64,000 nt of DNA. Origin: Rhodobiaceae bacterium (GTDB lineage: Bacteria; Pseudomonadota; Alphaproteobacteria; Parvibaculales; Parvibaculaceae). The notes under the pieces were generated by a model. It ran no database searches. It was given only the letters and a program-made list of their open reading frames with translations, and had not been told where the DNA came from. The number at the start of each line of letters is the position of its first letter. Position 1 is the first letter of the stretch. Positions 54,291-62,753 of the stretch are shown here, in pieces. The stretch lies in assembly GCA_021404525.1 (NCBI GenBank), contig JAAWWE010000001.1:682001-746000 (forward strand). Direction: 5' to 3'. Made by a program: the position numbers and the translations under genes.

Positions 54291-55277
54291 TTAATCCGCT
54301 GTCTCAATCAGCTTGCTTTCCCAGCGATAGGCATGTTTTACGATTTCGTCCAAATCGTCATGTGCAGGCATCCACCCAAGGACCTTCCGTGCTAGTTCCG
54401 CATCTGCGACAATTTCGGCTGGGTCGCCGGCACGCCTGGCGTCCAACCGCGCATCAATCTTTTTCCCGGCAACACGCTCAACAGCTTCAACAACCTGTTT
54501 GACGCTCGAACCATGTCCATATCCGCAATTGGCGATCAAGCTTTCCCCACCAGAACGAAGATATTTGACAGCCAATTCATGTGCAGAAATCAGGTCGGCG
54601 ACGTGGATATAGTCGCGGACGCCTGTTCCATCTAGCGTCGGATAGTCGTCGCCAAAAATCTTCATGTGATCACGGGTGCCGAGCGCAGTTTGGACGGCAA
54701 CCTTGATCAGATGTGTCGCGTCCTTTGTAGATTGACCAGACCGTCCGGAAGGATCTGCACCTGCAACGTTAAAATATCTCAATACGACATAGTTGAGCTC
54801 ATGAGCCGACGCGACATCCTGCAGCATCCATTCGCTCATTAGTTTTGATCGGCCGTAGGGAGACATAGGGGACAACGGAACATCTTCTGTAACGGGCACC
54901 TGATCAGGCGACCCATAGACAGCTGCTGTAGAGGAGAAGACAAAGCGCTGAACCTTTTCGCTGACACAACACTCGATCAGACTGCGGGTCTTAGCTGTAT
55001 TGTTGGAGTAGTACTTTAGCGGGTCAGCGACTGACTCAGGCACCACAATAGAACCGGCAAAATGCACAACATCGGTGATTTTCCTGCTCCGAAAAAGGTC
55101 GCGAACAAGCTCCGCGTCTCCAATATCGCCTTCAACAAAATCAGCACGGCTATCGACCGCCGCTTCTTGCCCCGTCGAAAGGTTATCCAAGACCGTGACC
55201 GGTTCTCCGGCATCGGCGAGCGCCAATACCATGTGGCTGCCTATATAGCCTGCGCCGCCCGTTACTAGAACGCTCAT
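54291..55277 (-). CDS. galE: UDP-glucose 4-epimerase GalE
   Basis: A 328-residue GalE from the ATG at 55277, with GGGAGACATGC upstream; the frame begins 6 codons earlier. The Rossmann motif VTGGAGYIGSHMVLAL, the VVHFAG and SSTAAVYG segments, and the catalytic Tyr-x3-Lys in SPYGRSKLMSEWML are all standard. It interconverts UDP-Glc/Gal or the N-acetyl forms for surface polysaccharide. It lies 32 bp downstream of the CysC-fusion gene and is followed by the CapD-type gene. Confidence 0.93.
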   Translation of the reverse strand: MSVLVTGGAGYIGSHMVLALADAGEPVTVLDNLSTGQEAAVDSRADFVEGDIGDAELVRDLFRSRKITDVVHFAGSIVVPESVADPLKYYSNNTAKTRSLIECCVSEKVQRFVFSSTAAVYGSPDQVPVTEDVPLSPMSPYGRSKLMSEWMLQDVASAHELNYVVLRYFNVAGADPSGRSGQSTKDATHLIKVAVQTALGTRDHMKIFGDDYPTLDGTGVRDYIHVADLISAHELAVKYLRSGGESLIANCGYGHGSSVKQVVEAVERVAGKKIDARLDARRAGDPAEIVADAELARKVLGWMPAHDDLDEIVKHAYRWESKLIETAD

Positions 55278-55309
55278 GCATGTCTCCCGGTCCAAATCGT
55301 TTAGGAAGG

Positions 55310-56974
55310 TTATACCCGGAAGTTCCTATCTACGTAATTAACGAGCTGTTCGACGCAGGATTCAATAGTAGAAGCACCTGTATTTACGACCATTTCTGGC
55401 GAGTCAGGCGCTTCATATGGTGCTGATATTCCGGTGAAATCGGGGATTTCTCCTTTTATAGCACGCTCATAGAGACCTTTGGGGTCACGATTGATGCAGG
55501 TCTCGATATCCGCCTTGATGTAAATCTCGTGAAAAGAGGAATAGGCCGCATGCCGCGCCCTATCTCTGTCTGAGCGATACGGTGAGATGAAAGATGAAAT
55601 GACAATGACGCCAGCCTGACGAAAAAGTGCGGCGACCTCCCCGACCCGCCGAATGTTCTCAGAACGATCGTCCGGCGAAAAGCCGAGGTTTGATGTTAGG
55701 CCTTGTCGCACATTGTCACCATCAAGCACGAAGACCTGGTAGCCTTTCTCAAACAAGCGGGCCTCCAGCGCGACAGCGAGCGTCGATTTTCCTGCACCTG
55801 ACAAGCCCGTGAACCATAGAACGCCGCCCTCATGGCCATTTCGTTCTGCACGGTCGCTTTCTCCAACAGCGAACTGAATGGGCGTCGTATTTGCTGCCTT
55901 TGATGTCAGCAGATGCCGTTGGTCTGCATAACCTTCCATCGAGATGTAGCCCAATCCAAGCAGACTAGATCCATCCTGCTCGTCAATTAGCCGGACCCCA
56001 GATGCGATGGGCAGGCTACCAATGTGGTCAAGTGCAGAAATCCGGTCGAGCCGGACAATAATTTCGACGAAACTGTTCGGAGTGGGCGTTATCTCCGTAA
56101 GTGCTTTAGACCCAGCCGGAGGTAACACTTGCTCTACGGATTGGATTCTACCCTGCTCGGTGCCATAAGCCGTTGCAACACGTATGCAATCGCCCTGGTT
56201 TCGCGGTGGAGCAGACCAAAGTGCCTTGACCCGAAAAACGTCAGTCTCAACCGGCGGAGTTTCTGGATGGGAAATGACCTCGCCCGGTTCCAAAAAATGA
56301 GGTGTATCGAAAGTGAGCTGCAAGCCCCTGCCGGCTGTTTCGGTTATGGCCCGCACCAGGCCTGTTTGATTGGACGGCGAGCTTAGCGTTTCGTCGCCCG
56401 GTTCAATGGAGCCGGACAGCATGGTGCCCGTGATCAACCACTTATCTCCCTCATTTGTGGAAGAAGTGACCCGCATGCGGAATGGAGGTCTCCGTGCGAT
56501 CTGCACAGGTGTCCAAGGCGTGCCCGGTATTTCTTGATCATTCCACCAAGGAATCAGGTCAGGTCGCCCCAATGGAAGGGGCCCAAAATAGGTGGCAGTG
56601 AGGCTTGTCGCTGCGAGGACCTCACGATATTCATCGTAAACAAGCTCAAACTGTTCCTGCTCATATCCAATCACATCCAGATTGGCGACCAACACAATGG
56701 GATTCTCCAGGTCCAGAAACTTGACCAGGCGAGCAAAATACCTGTCCTCATCACCAATGCCTTGGGTGGCGTCGAGAACGATTATGGGGATCACCGGTTC
56801 GGCTGAGGGCCCCGATTCAGTAAACCAGTTCTTGACGTCAAACTCCGTTGGCTCAGGCAATCCAAGCTGCCTAGCGGCGGCAGAGATTTGCGTCAGGTCA
56901 CATCTATGGGCACCCAGGACGGTGCACCCCGCTCCCGATCTGCCGAGGTTCAATTGAGGATCTATGCCTGCCAC
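55310..56974 (-). CDS. APS kinase (CysC) fused to a CysN-like domain lacking the GTPase P-loop
   Basis: A 554-residue fusion from a GTG at 56974, with an in-frame stop 18 bases upstream. Residues about 375-554 are a complete adenylyl-sulfate kinase: P-loop GLSGAGKST at 390-398, DGDNVRQGL, and the ISPYRSDRD segment with the phosphate-accepting Ser. Residues about 60-355 align in layout with the translational-GTPase domains of CysN, but the N-terminal G-x4-GKS/T loop and the DTPGH switch are absent, and the N-K-x-D position reads ANLDVIG. No cysD is adjacent. The CysN-like part probably cannot act as a GTPase. Its role may be structural or may serve sulfation of a glycan. Confidence 0.85.
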   Translation of the reverse strand: MAGIDPQLNLGRSGAGCTVLGAHRCDLTQISAAARQLGLPEPTEFDVKNWFTESGPSAEPVIPIIVLDATQGIGDEDRYFARLVKFLDLENPIVLVANLDVIGYEQEQFELVYDEYREVLAATSLTATYFGPLPLGRPDLIPWWNDQEIPGTPWTPVQIARRPPFRMRVTSSTNEGDKWLITGTMLSGSIEPGDETLSSPSNQTGLVRAITETAGRGLQLTFDTPHFLEPGEVISHPETPPVETDVFRVKALWSAPPRNQGDCIRVATAYGTEQGRIQSVEQVLPPAGSKALTEITPTPNSFVEIIVRLDRISALDHIGSLPIASGVRLIDEQDGSSLLGLGYISMEGYADQRHLLTSKAANTTPIQFAVGESDRAERNGHEGGVLWFTGLSGAGKSTLAVALEARLFEKGYQVFVLDGDNVRQGLTSNLGFSPDDRSENIRRVGEVAALFRQAGVIVISSFISPYRSDRDRARHAAYSSFHEIYIKADIETCINRDPKGLYERAIKGEIPDFTGISAPYEAPDSPEMVVNTGASTIESCVEQLVNYVDRNFRV

Positions 56975-57074
56975 ATGGAACTCTATTCACACAAAAAAAT
57001 GGGAAATAAAATTATTTCCAACGAATTGATGTGGAGTTATACGTGCGGCCGCAGAAAATCAAGGCCTAGCGGCT

Positions 57075-57347
57075 CTATTTGGGCTGTCGACGAACCTTTC
57101 TGCGTTTAACGGGTCTTGGCGGCGGTGCCAGCCCATTCGCTGAGTGAGGCGCAGGTCCACCTTCGGTGGACTGGGTCAGGGCCCTCACCTCTTTGCGCAG
57201 TCCGTCGAGGGCCGCTGACTGAGATCTATTGCGAAGGGATGACGCCATAAGCAACTGGGCGATGATCAACAACAGTAAGGCAATACCGAAAGCAATAATG
57301 CCAGCTTGGGCCGCTGGTGGCAGTGAAAAAAATCCGTCAAAACCCAT
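57075..57347 (-). CDS. Small hypothetical single-span membrane protein
   Basis: A 90-residue protein from the ATG at 57347 (the open frame extends to 57545 but upstream sequence looks non-coding). Near residues 15-36 a hydrophobic segment AGIIAFGIALLLLIIAQLLM spans the membrane. The rest is charged, with a Pro-rich part and a strongly basic C-terminus (VKRRKVRRQPK). No family recognised. It lies 100 bp upstream of the CysC fusion and may not be cotranscribed. The flanking 57348-57639 gap shows no other gene. Confidence 0.55.
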   Translation of the reverse strand: MGFDGFFSLPPAAQAGIIAFGIALLLLIIAQLLMASSLRNRSQSAALDGLRKEVRALTQSTEGGPAPHSANGLAPPPRPVKRRKVRRQPK

Positions 57348-57639
57348 CTTCTGTTGTCCAATCCCTATTAGGCGCAAAGGCCAGAACTTGTTTGGGTCTG
57401 ACAAGAGCAAAACTCGGGCCGGATCGCATATCCGGGGGTAGCTGCGCAATTCTTGAGCTCGCCCTAGATATAGTTGACGAAATATTAAGCGAACTGCCTG
57501 CAAAGTGAGCTGAGAGTATTTCGAGGCCGTGGGATTTGACCACATAAGCGACTCACTCTACCCAGAACTATAGGTTTCGCGCCGGTATTCATCACCGAGT
57601 GCACTTCGGTAGCAATTGATGAACTTGGGGATTGGACAA

Positions 57640-58260
57640 ATGTCCCGACTGAAAACACGAACAAGGCGATCGCTGCCAAATACCGTCCTCTTGGGCGCTC
57701 TTTTGGTCAGCCTTGGCGCTTGTGCGGCCCCCAACGGGAACCGTGTGGCGGACGTTACACCAGGCGCGACCCCTGGACCACAAGAGACGCTGGAGCAGCG
57801 CGTTGAACGTTTGGAGAGAGACCTCGCGACCCTCCGGATCGACTACTCTGTTGTCCGTCCATCCATGGAAAGGATCGTCTCTGCTGAGAGCGGCATAGAA
57901 GCGCGGCTTCAAGCCATAGAGGGGGCGTTCGGACCTATTACGGCGTCGATCTCGCCCGAAGCGGCGAATGTCGCAACCTATAGCTCCCCAACCGCGACGG
58001 TATTGCCCACTGTCGGTATTCACCTCGCATCATATCGGGATACGGAGAACGTAAAACGAGGCTGGAACGAATTGGTAGCTGGGCATGGGGACCTGCTTTC
58101 TGATCTTGACCTGAAAGTCGTGGACTATCGTAGCGCACATGACGGACTATACAGACGTCTTGTTGCTGGGCCTGTTGATCCAGCAGCTGCAGAGAGCCGG
58201 TGTGCAAGTCTGAAAGACCGTGGCATCTGGTGCCAGGTCGTGCCGCTTGAGCGGCAGTAG
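57640..58260 (+). CDS. Lipoprotein with coiled-coil and C-terminal SPOR-like domain
   Basis: A 206-residue lipoprotein from the ATG at 57640, with GGGGATTGG upstream. The lipobox is LLVSLGAC, so the Cys is lipidated. A coiled-coil stretch (QRVERLERDLATLRIDYSVV) follows at about 50-85, and the C-terminal 80 residues (GIHLASYRDTENVKRGWNEL, LYRRLVAGPV, CASLKDRGIWCQVV) look like a SPOR domain that binds peptidoglycan. It converges with the DUF2920-like gene across 9 bp. Confidence 0.78.
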   Translation: MSRLKTRTRRSLPNTVLLGALLVSLGACAAPNGNRVADVTPGATPGPQETLEQRVERLERDLATLRIDYSVVRPSMERIVSAESGIEARLQAIEGAFGPITASISPEAANVATYSSPTATVLPTVGIHLASYRDTENVKRGWNELVAGHGDLLSDLDLKVVDYRSAHDGLYRRLVAGPVDPAAAESRCASLKDRGIWCQVVPLERQ

Positions 58261-58269
58261 TCTGCCTCG

Positions 58270-59487
58270 CTAGCTGGCGAGTCGTTTCTCTGAGTGTTTA
58301 CTGATCGGCGAACGCAGCTCGCATGCAGCAGTCAGCTGTGCCTCTGACGAACGGTGATCAATCCGATAGGAAAATTTTGGACCATCGAAGGTGAGAGCCG
58401 TTTCAAGCTCGCGATCTATGACGCCCTCGCGGCGTTCTATGGTTGGGTAGTAGCGATCAAAGAGCAAATTAAGGGCGATGCCCATTCCATGATCTGCTGA
58501 TTTGATAAACTTCCCGTCCACTTCATCCGGCCCGACGAGGTGCAGCGTTACGTCAAAACCAAAGGTACTAAGAACATCAGCCTGACGTTGTTTCAAAGCT
58601 GGGCAAGACACATCATCCTCAGCCGAATGGATCATGCGGAACTGGCATTTGCGCTCAGCAGCATGCGTAACCGCCGCCATATGGACATCATAGGCTGTGT
58701 CCCTAATCAGCGCCCTGTCAGGGCCGAAAAAACTGGGTGAGCCAGGTCTTGAAAATTGCCACTGCTGCCGGGTCGAGCATGTATAGATCAGGTTTCCGTC
58801 TGTGATATTGGCTTCTTTCCATCCACCATCGATAAAAGCTGTTGCGGTTTCCGTGTAAGCGGATGCATCAATGATACCGTTGAAGCTATTGGGTGCTAAC
58901 TTATGCATCATATGAGCGATGTAGCCGCCGTGAGAGGAGCCTACACAGAGCACGTTGGATGTGTCGAAACGAAGATCAGAGTCACAAAGCGCATTCAACG
59001 CGCACAGATGATCCATCGCCGACAACAAACCAAAGTTTTGATACTGGTTGTCTGGCGGATTAAGTACGGTTTTAATCGCAAACTGCATAGGCGCAGCAGC
59101 TCTCAACATTCCCAAGATGTCCGCATGGGTTTCTAGTTTGCGATCAATCTGGCCACCCGCAATGACGTAACGGCTCAACGCATCAAGTAGAGAGTCTCCT
59201 TCGAGCTCCAATCCAACGTCGCCAAATTCAGTTGACCGTGCCGGCCGACAGGTATTGCAGTGCCCGTCAACAGATACCGCTACAAGATTGTATTTGGCGG
59301 CAATGTAACGGCGGAGCATGGCGGAATAATCAGCGTCTTTCTCGCCTCCCATGCCAGGAATGATAAAGACCAGACCGTCTGCCATATCCGCGTCGGGAAC
59401 CTCAGCGATAACAGCCACTGGCTTTTTTCGCTCGGTCCGAAGCTCAAAATCCGGCTGTCCCTCAATTTCAAATCTATGCGACGTCAT
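58270..59487 (-). CDS. DUF2920-like alpha/beta hydrolase (paralogue A)
   Basis: A 405-residue protein from the ATG at 59487, chosen because it overlaps the ACP stop by 14 bp and has a GAAGA upstream. It shows an alpha/beta-hydrolase layout: DGLVFIIPGMGG as the oxyanion region, the nucleophile elbow VGSSHGGYIAH (Ser185), an acid candidate in HSAEDDVSC and a His in SADHGMGI. A conserved HCNTCRP (Cys77 and Cys80) lies before the elbow. The paralogue at 62754 shares these elements. It fits the DUF2920 family, found in Campylobacter flagellar glycosylation loci; the function is unknown. Last gene of the ligase-ACP-hydrolase operon. Confidence 0.75.
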   Translation of the reverse strand: MTSHRFEIEGQPDFELRTERKKPVAVIAEVPDADMADGLVFIIPGMGGEKDADYSAMLRRYIAAKYNLVAVSVDGHCNTCRPARSTEFGDVGLELEGDSLLDALSRYVIAGGQIDRKLETHADILGMLRAAAPMQFAIKTVLNPPDNQYQNFGLLSAMDHLCALNALCDSDLRFDTSNVLCVGSSHGGYIAHMMHKLAPNSFNGIIDASAYTETATAFIDGGWKEANITDGNLIYTCSTRQQWQFSRPGSPSFFGPDRALIRDTAYDVHMAAVTHAAERKCQFRMIHSAEDDVSCPALKQRQADVLSTFGFDVTLHLVGPDEVDGKFIKSADHGMGIALNLLFDRYYPTIERREGVIDRELETALTFDGPKFSYRIDHRSSEAQLTAACELRSPISKHSEKRLAS

Positions 59488-59749
59488 GAGTGACTTCTTC
59501 GTCGGGAGAAAGAGCTTGGTCTGCCAAGGAGACCAGGGCTCCCACACAATCGAGATCGAAGAGTTTTTCGCCCGGGAAGCGAATATTGAGATGATCTTCC
59601 AGGGCCATGATCAGACGCGCGTGCGCGAGAGAGTCCCACCCATCCACATCTTCAGCGGTTGTCTCAGGAGTGAGTTCAGTCAGGGGGCATTGCAATTCCC
59701 CGGCAATCACCGCACAGACTTTGGTAAATGTTTCAGCATTGAATGTCAT
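59474..59749 (-). CDS. Stand-alone acyl carrier protein
   Basis: A 91-residue acidic acyl carrier protein. The phosphopantetheine attachment site is Ser40 in DGWDSLAHARLI. Helix II and III segments (LIMALEDHLNIRFP, LVSLADQAL) follow normally. It is distinct from a fatty-acid-synthesis AcpP in its W-D-S-L-A-H site and genomic setting. Its start codon overlaps the acyl-AMP ligase stop (ATGA), and its end overlaps the hydrolase start. It is most probably loaded by that ligase. Confidence 0.88.
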   Translation of the reverse strand: MTFNAETFTKVCAVIAGELQCPLTELTPETTAEDVDGWDSLAHARLIMALEDHLNIRFPGEKLFDLDCVGALVSLADQALSPDEEVTHDVA

Positions 59750-61440
59750 AAAAGCTCTTCTTCCAGTGCAGCGGACCGGTATTTCTCACCGGTCGCTTCA
59801 CGACTGATCTTGCCGCTGGTGCTCTTGATAAGCCACATTGGCGGCAGCAAATGGATTGATGCAGGTACCAGACTGGTTTCATCGAGCATCCGGTCGCGTA
59901 TGTTTTTTTTGATTTTCTTCAGAGCAGCGGCGTCGGTCTCTCTTGTTTCTGCGAGCACAATCAAGACGTCGCTGCCAAAGTCTTTTCGATACTCGGAAAA
60001 CGCAATGACCCGTCCCGGAATGATGCCCGACGTATCACGCAACGCGAACTCCAGGTCGTGGGCGTAGTGATTGCGCCCGTTCAAAATCAAAAGGTCGTCG
60101 ATGCGTCCAGTCACAAACAACTCACCATTGGACAGATAACCGAGGTCGCGCGTGTGATACCAACCTTCCCGAAAAACAAGGTTCGACTTTTCGGGCTGGC
60201 GATCATAGCCGCGAGCAAGACATGGTCCACTGACACAGATCTCACCGATCCGACGATCAGGCAGTCTGTTCCCCTCATTATCCATGATCAGAACAGTGAG
60301 GTCATCGATCGCGGTTCCACAGGAGAGCACTGATTTGGTTGCTGCATGGGTGTCGAGCGTTGGACGCGCGACGCCTTCATCAATCAAAGCCTTGGCATCA
60401 ATGGTTTCGCTTCGCGGCGCCGAACCAAGCTCACTCTGCGTGACAGCAAATACCGTCTCGGCCATGGCATAACAGGTCTGCAGCACATTTTTTTTCACAC
60501 CCATTGGACCGAACTTGGATGCAAACTGGTCGAGCGTTTCCGGACGGCAGCGCTCAGAGCAATCTATAAACGCCCTTACCGATGAAAGGTCCCAATGTTC
60601 TTCCGGCCGGACACAGTTTATCAGGTGCTGGAAAGCAAAGTTGGGTTGCCAGACAAGCGTTGCTCCGGTCCGTTCAATAATGTCGAAAAGAATGGTTGGG
60701 CGCATGGTCCATTCAAATGGACTGACCATGGTGACCGGGACACCACTCAATACAGGTAACAGACAGCAGGCAATGAGCCCCATGTCATGATAGAGCGGCA
60801 GCCAGCTGACGATGTGGTCGTTCTCGTTGAGCGACAGGCTCCTTGCATAGGCATCAACCTGATGAAGGAGCGCCGCATGAGAGATCATCACACCTTTCTT
60901 CGTTCCGGTTGTGCCGGAACTGTGCTGAAGAAATGCAATGTCCTGCGAGTGGGCGTCGGATGCCGGCAACTTGTCTGTCGACGTTAGATCATCCGGCGTG
61001 ATCACCGAGATAGCTCGCTCAGTAGGGAAGCTATCAAGCTCGGATTTGAGCTTTTTCGTTGTAAACAGCAACTCAGCACGGACCCGATCCATCACCTCAC
61101 GATGCCCGCGCCAAAAATGGGCAGGCTCTTGCCTGGGGCTTGGGGGGGGCAGAATGGTGGGCACAGCGCCAGCGAACATCGCGCCAAAAAGGGCAAAAAG
61201 CAGGTCTGGTCCCTGTTCGTGCAGAACAACAACTCTGTCGCCCTTCGAGAGGTTTGCTGCCATGCAGGCTGCAGCGTAGGGGGCTGCGCCTTCAGCCAGG
61301 CGCCGGTAACTTATGGAATGTATCGTGTCGCCAACATGAAGCCGGGCATAAAGACGATCGGGCGTTCGCTCAAGATGCTCGAGGATCCGTTGAGAGACGG
61401 TATCTCGTTCATACTTCTTCCAGAATGACAGCAATGACAT
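59746..61440 (-). CDS. Fatty-acyl-AMP ligase-like enzyme (FAAL)
   Basis: A 564-residue adenylate-forming enzyme from the ATG at 61440, with AGGA 6 bases upstream; an ATG at 61476 is less likely. Motifs: LQHSSGTTGTKKGVMISH (P-loop), YHDMGLIACCLLP as in FAALs, CYAMAETVFAVTQ (A5), YHTRDLGYL (A7), GRIDDLLILNGRNHYAHDLE (A8) and KSTSGKISR (A10 Lys). The NGRNHYAHDLE and YHDMGL patterns favour a FAAL that passes acyl-AMP to an acyl carrier protein instead of CoA. The next gene, overlapping by 4 bp, encodes exactly such a carrier. The acyl group is unknown. Confidence 0.85.
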   Translation of the reverse strand: MSLLSFWKKYERDTVSQRILEHLERTPDRLYARLHVGDTIHSISYRRLAEGAAPYAAACMAANLSKGDRVVVLHEQGPDLLFALFGAMFAGAVPTILPPPSPRQEPAHFWRGHREVMDRVRAELLFTTKKLKSELDSFPTERAISVITPDDLTSTDKLPASDAHSQDIAFLQHSSGTTGTKKGVMISHAALLHQVDAYARSLSLNENDHIVSWLPLYHDMGLIACCLLPVLSGVPVTMVSPFEWTMRPTILFDIIERTGATLVWQPNFAFQHLINCVRPEEHWDLSSVRAFIDCSERCRPETLDQFASKFGPMGVKKNVLQTCYAMAETVFAVTQSELGSAPRSETIDAKALIDEGVARPTLDTHAATKSVLSCGTAIDDLTVLIMDNEGNRLPDRRIGEICVSGPCLARGYDRQPEKSNLVFREGWYHTRDLGYLSNGELFVTGRIDDLLILNGRNHYAHDLEFALRDTSGIIPGRVIAFSEYRKDFGSDVLIVLAETRETDAAALKKIKKNIRDRMLDETSLVPASIHLLPPMWLIKSTSGKISREATGEKYRSAALEEELL

Positions 61441-61526
61441 GGCGTATCCTAGGGAACGCAGAAAACTCCCAGTCATTCCATAGAAACAGGGTAAATTTCA
61501 GGTAAACGACCCCTATTCGCTTTCCC

Positions 61527-62498
61527 TCACCATGGGCGACGGTGCGGCGGACGCTGAACCCCCTCACCATGTCTTGGCGCACGCTGAGGCCCGGCTCGTC
61601 CCCCGGCCTGTCCTCCTCCTCCTCCGGATAGACCCGCAATTGAGGTGGGTACTCCCCTGAAGCAGGAAAGGGTGTACGGATAATCTGGGGTTGCGTGGTA
61701 ATGATAAACCGTCTGCATCTCGCCATTGATCATCACTGAGCCGATATGCCCATGACATTCATCCAGATCAGAACTTGCGAGCGGCTGGCCACCTTCGCCG
61801 TGATAGCCGTAGATCCCAAAACCATCGAGCGCATATCCAATAAGCGTTGAGTGATCTTGAGCAGGTGTGGGATCATCCTGGCACGGGCTCTTCCCGTGAT
61901 AATGGTAGAGACCCGATTGCTGAGGATGGCCCTGACATCGATCAAGAATTTCGTGAGCCAAGGCGTTTTCGCCCCGAGCATCTAGGGCGTTGAACAGAAC
62001 CGCTCCCGTCAGCATGATCCCAATTGCTCCCATGGGTAGGCAGGATGGCCGCGAGGCGATCACCGGGTTCAGTGGCAAAGAGACCGAATAAGTGTGCGCC
62101 CGAATACTGTTGGGGTTGCGATCATAGAAATACGCGTCATCAGTGCGGGCAATCGGAAATTGGCCTGTCGGATGATCCGGCAAGCCATTGCCTGAAACGA
62201 TGCGGGTAGTGCCGGAGATGGCGATCTCCAATTCGGACAGATGCACCACATTGCCATCTACCGTGGGTTTTCGGGTCAGGTCGAAGGTACCGGCCGTTTC
62301 GTTGAGCCAATCACCTGTTCGCCTTGCCCCCGGTGCATTCGGATTAAAGCGTGTCTGGCAGGCGTAAACGGATCCGACCCGGGGCTCCTGCGAAACTTGC
62401 CCGTCGCCAAGAGGCAGAGACCTCAAGTCAACGGTGTGGGCATGCACACCTGAAAGGATTGTTAGAAAGGCAGCGCAGACAGAAAACACGAAACGCAT
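61527..62498 (-). CDS. YHYH domain-containing exported protein
   Basis: A 323-residue exported protein with signal peptide RFVFSVCAAFLTILSGVHA. Two YHYH motifs, LYHYHGKSPC and VYHYHATPDYPYTLSCF, define the YHYH domain family. The region between them, IGYALDGFGIYGYHGEGG, is the conserved core. The motifs have histidine and cysteine residues suited to metal binding. The C-terminal 40 residues are a Gly-, Arg- and Pro-rich tail. Function is not known. It lies 86 bp upstream of the acyl-AMP ligase on the same strand and could be in its operon. Confidence 0.85.
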   Translation of the reverse strand: MRFVFSVCAAFLTILSGVHAHTVDLRSLPLGDGQVSQEPRVGSVYACQTRFNPNAPGARRTGDWLNETAGTFDLTRKPTVDGNVVHLSELEIAISGTTRIVSGNGLPDHPTGQFPIARTDDAYFYDRNPNSIRAHTYSVSLPLNPVIASRPSCLPMGAIGIMLTGAVLFNALDARGENALAHEILDRCQGHPQQSGLYHYHGKSPCQDDPTPAQDHSTLIGYALDGFGIYGYHGEGGQPLASSDLDECHGHIGSVMINGEMQTVYHYHATPDYPYTLSCFRGVPTSIAGLSGGGGGQAGGRAGPQRAPRHGEGVQRPPHRRPW

Positions 62499-62600
62499 AG
62501 ATCAGGCTCAGATTGTCCAAGATGTCTGATTATACGCGCGAAACAGACCATTCCGTCGCATGAGCGGTAAATACGTACAGCGGTAGATGTCTGCAGAAAA

Positions 62601-62676
62601 TGGTGAGCCCTGAAGGATTCGAACCTTCGACCTACTGATTAAAAGTCAGTTGCTCTACCAACTGAGCTAAGGGCCC
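62601..62676 (-). tRNA. tRNA-Lys (anticodon TTT)
   Basis: A 76-base gene on the minus strand. The seven-pair acceptor stem GGGCCCT / AGGGCTC has one G-U pair, the D-arm contains TAGCTCAGTTGGTAGAGCA, the anticodon loop is CTTTTAA with TTT, and the T-loop is GGTTCGAATCC. The CCA end is encoded. It separates the second DUF2920-like gene from the YHYH gene. Confidence 0.97.
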
Positions 62677-62753
62677 GTCTGAATCGGGAACCCCGACTTG
62701 GACGGGCGGAACCTAGTCATCCGGGCCAGTTCGGTCAACTAAATAGAGCCAAA

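Noticed and set aside
61409..61726. 105-codon minus-strand frame across the YHYH 3' end
   Set aside because: I tested whether a frameshift in the Gly-rich tail might join YHYH to this frame. No family signal appears there, so the tail is treated as natural.
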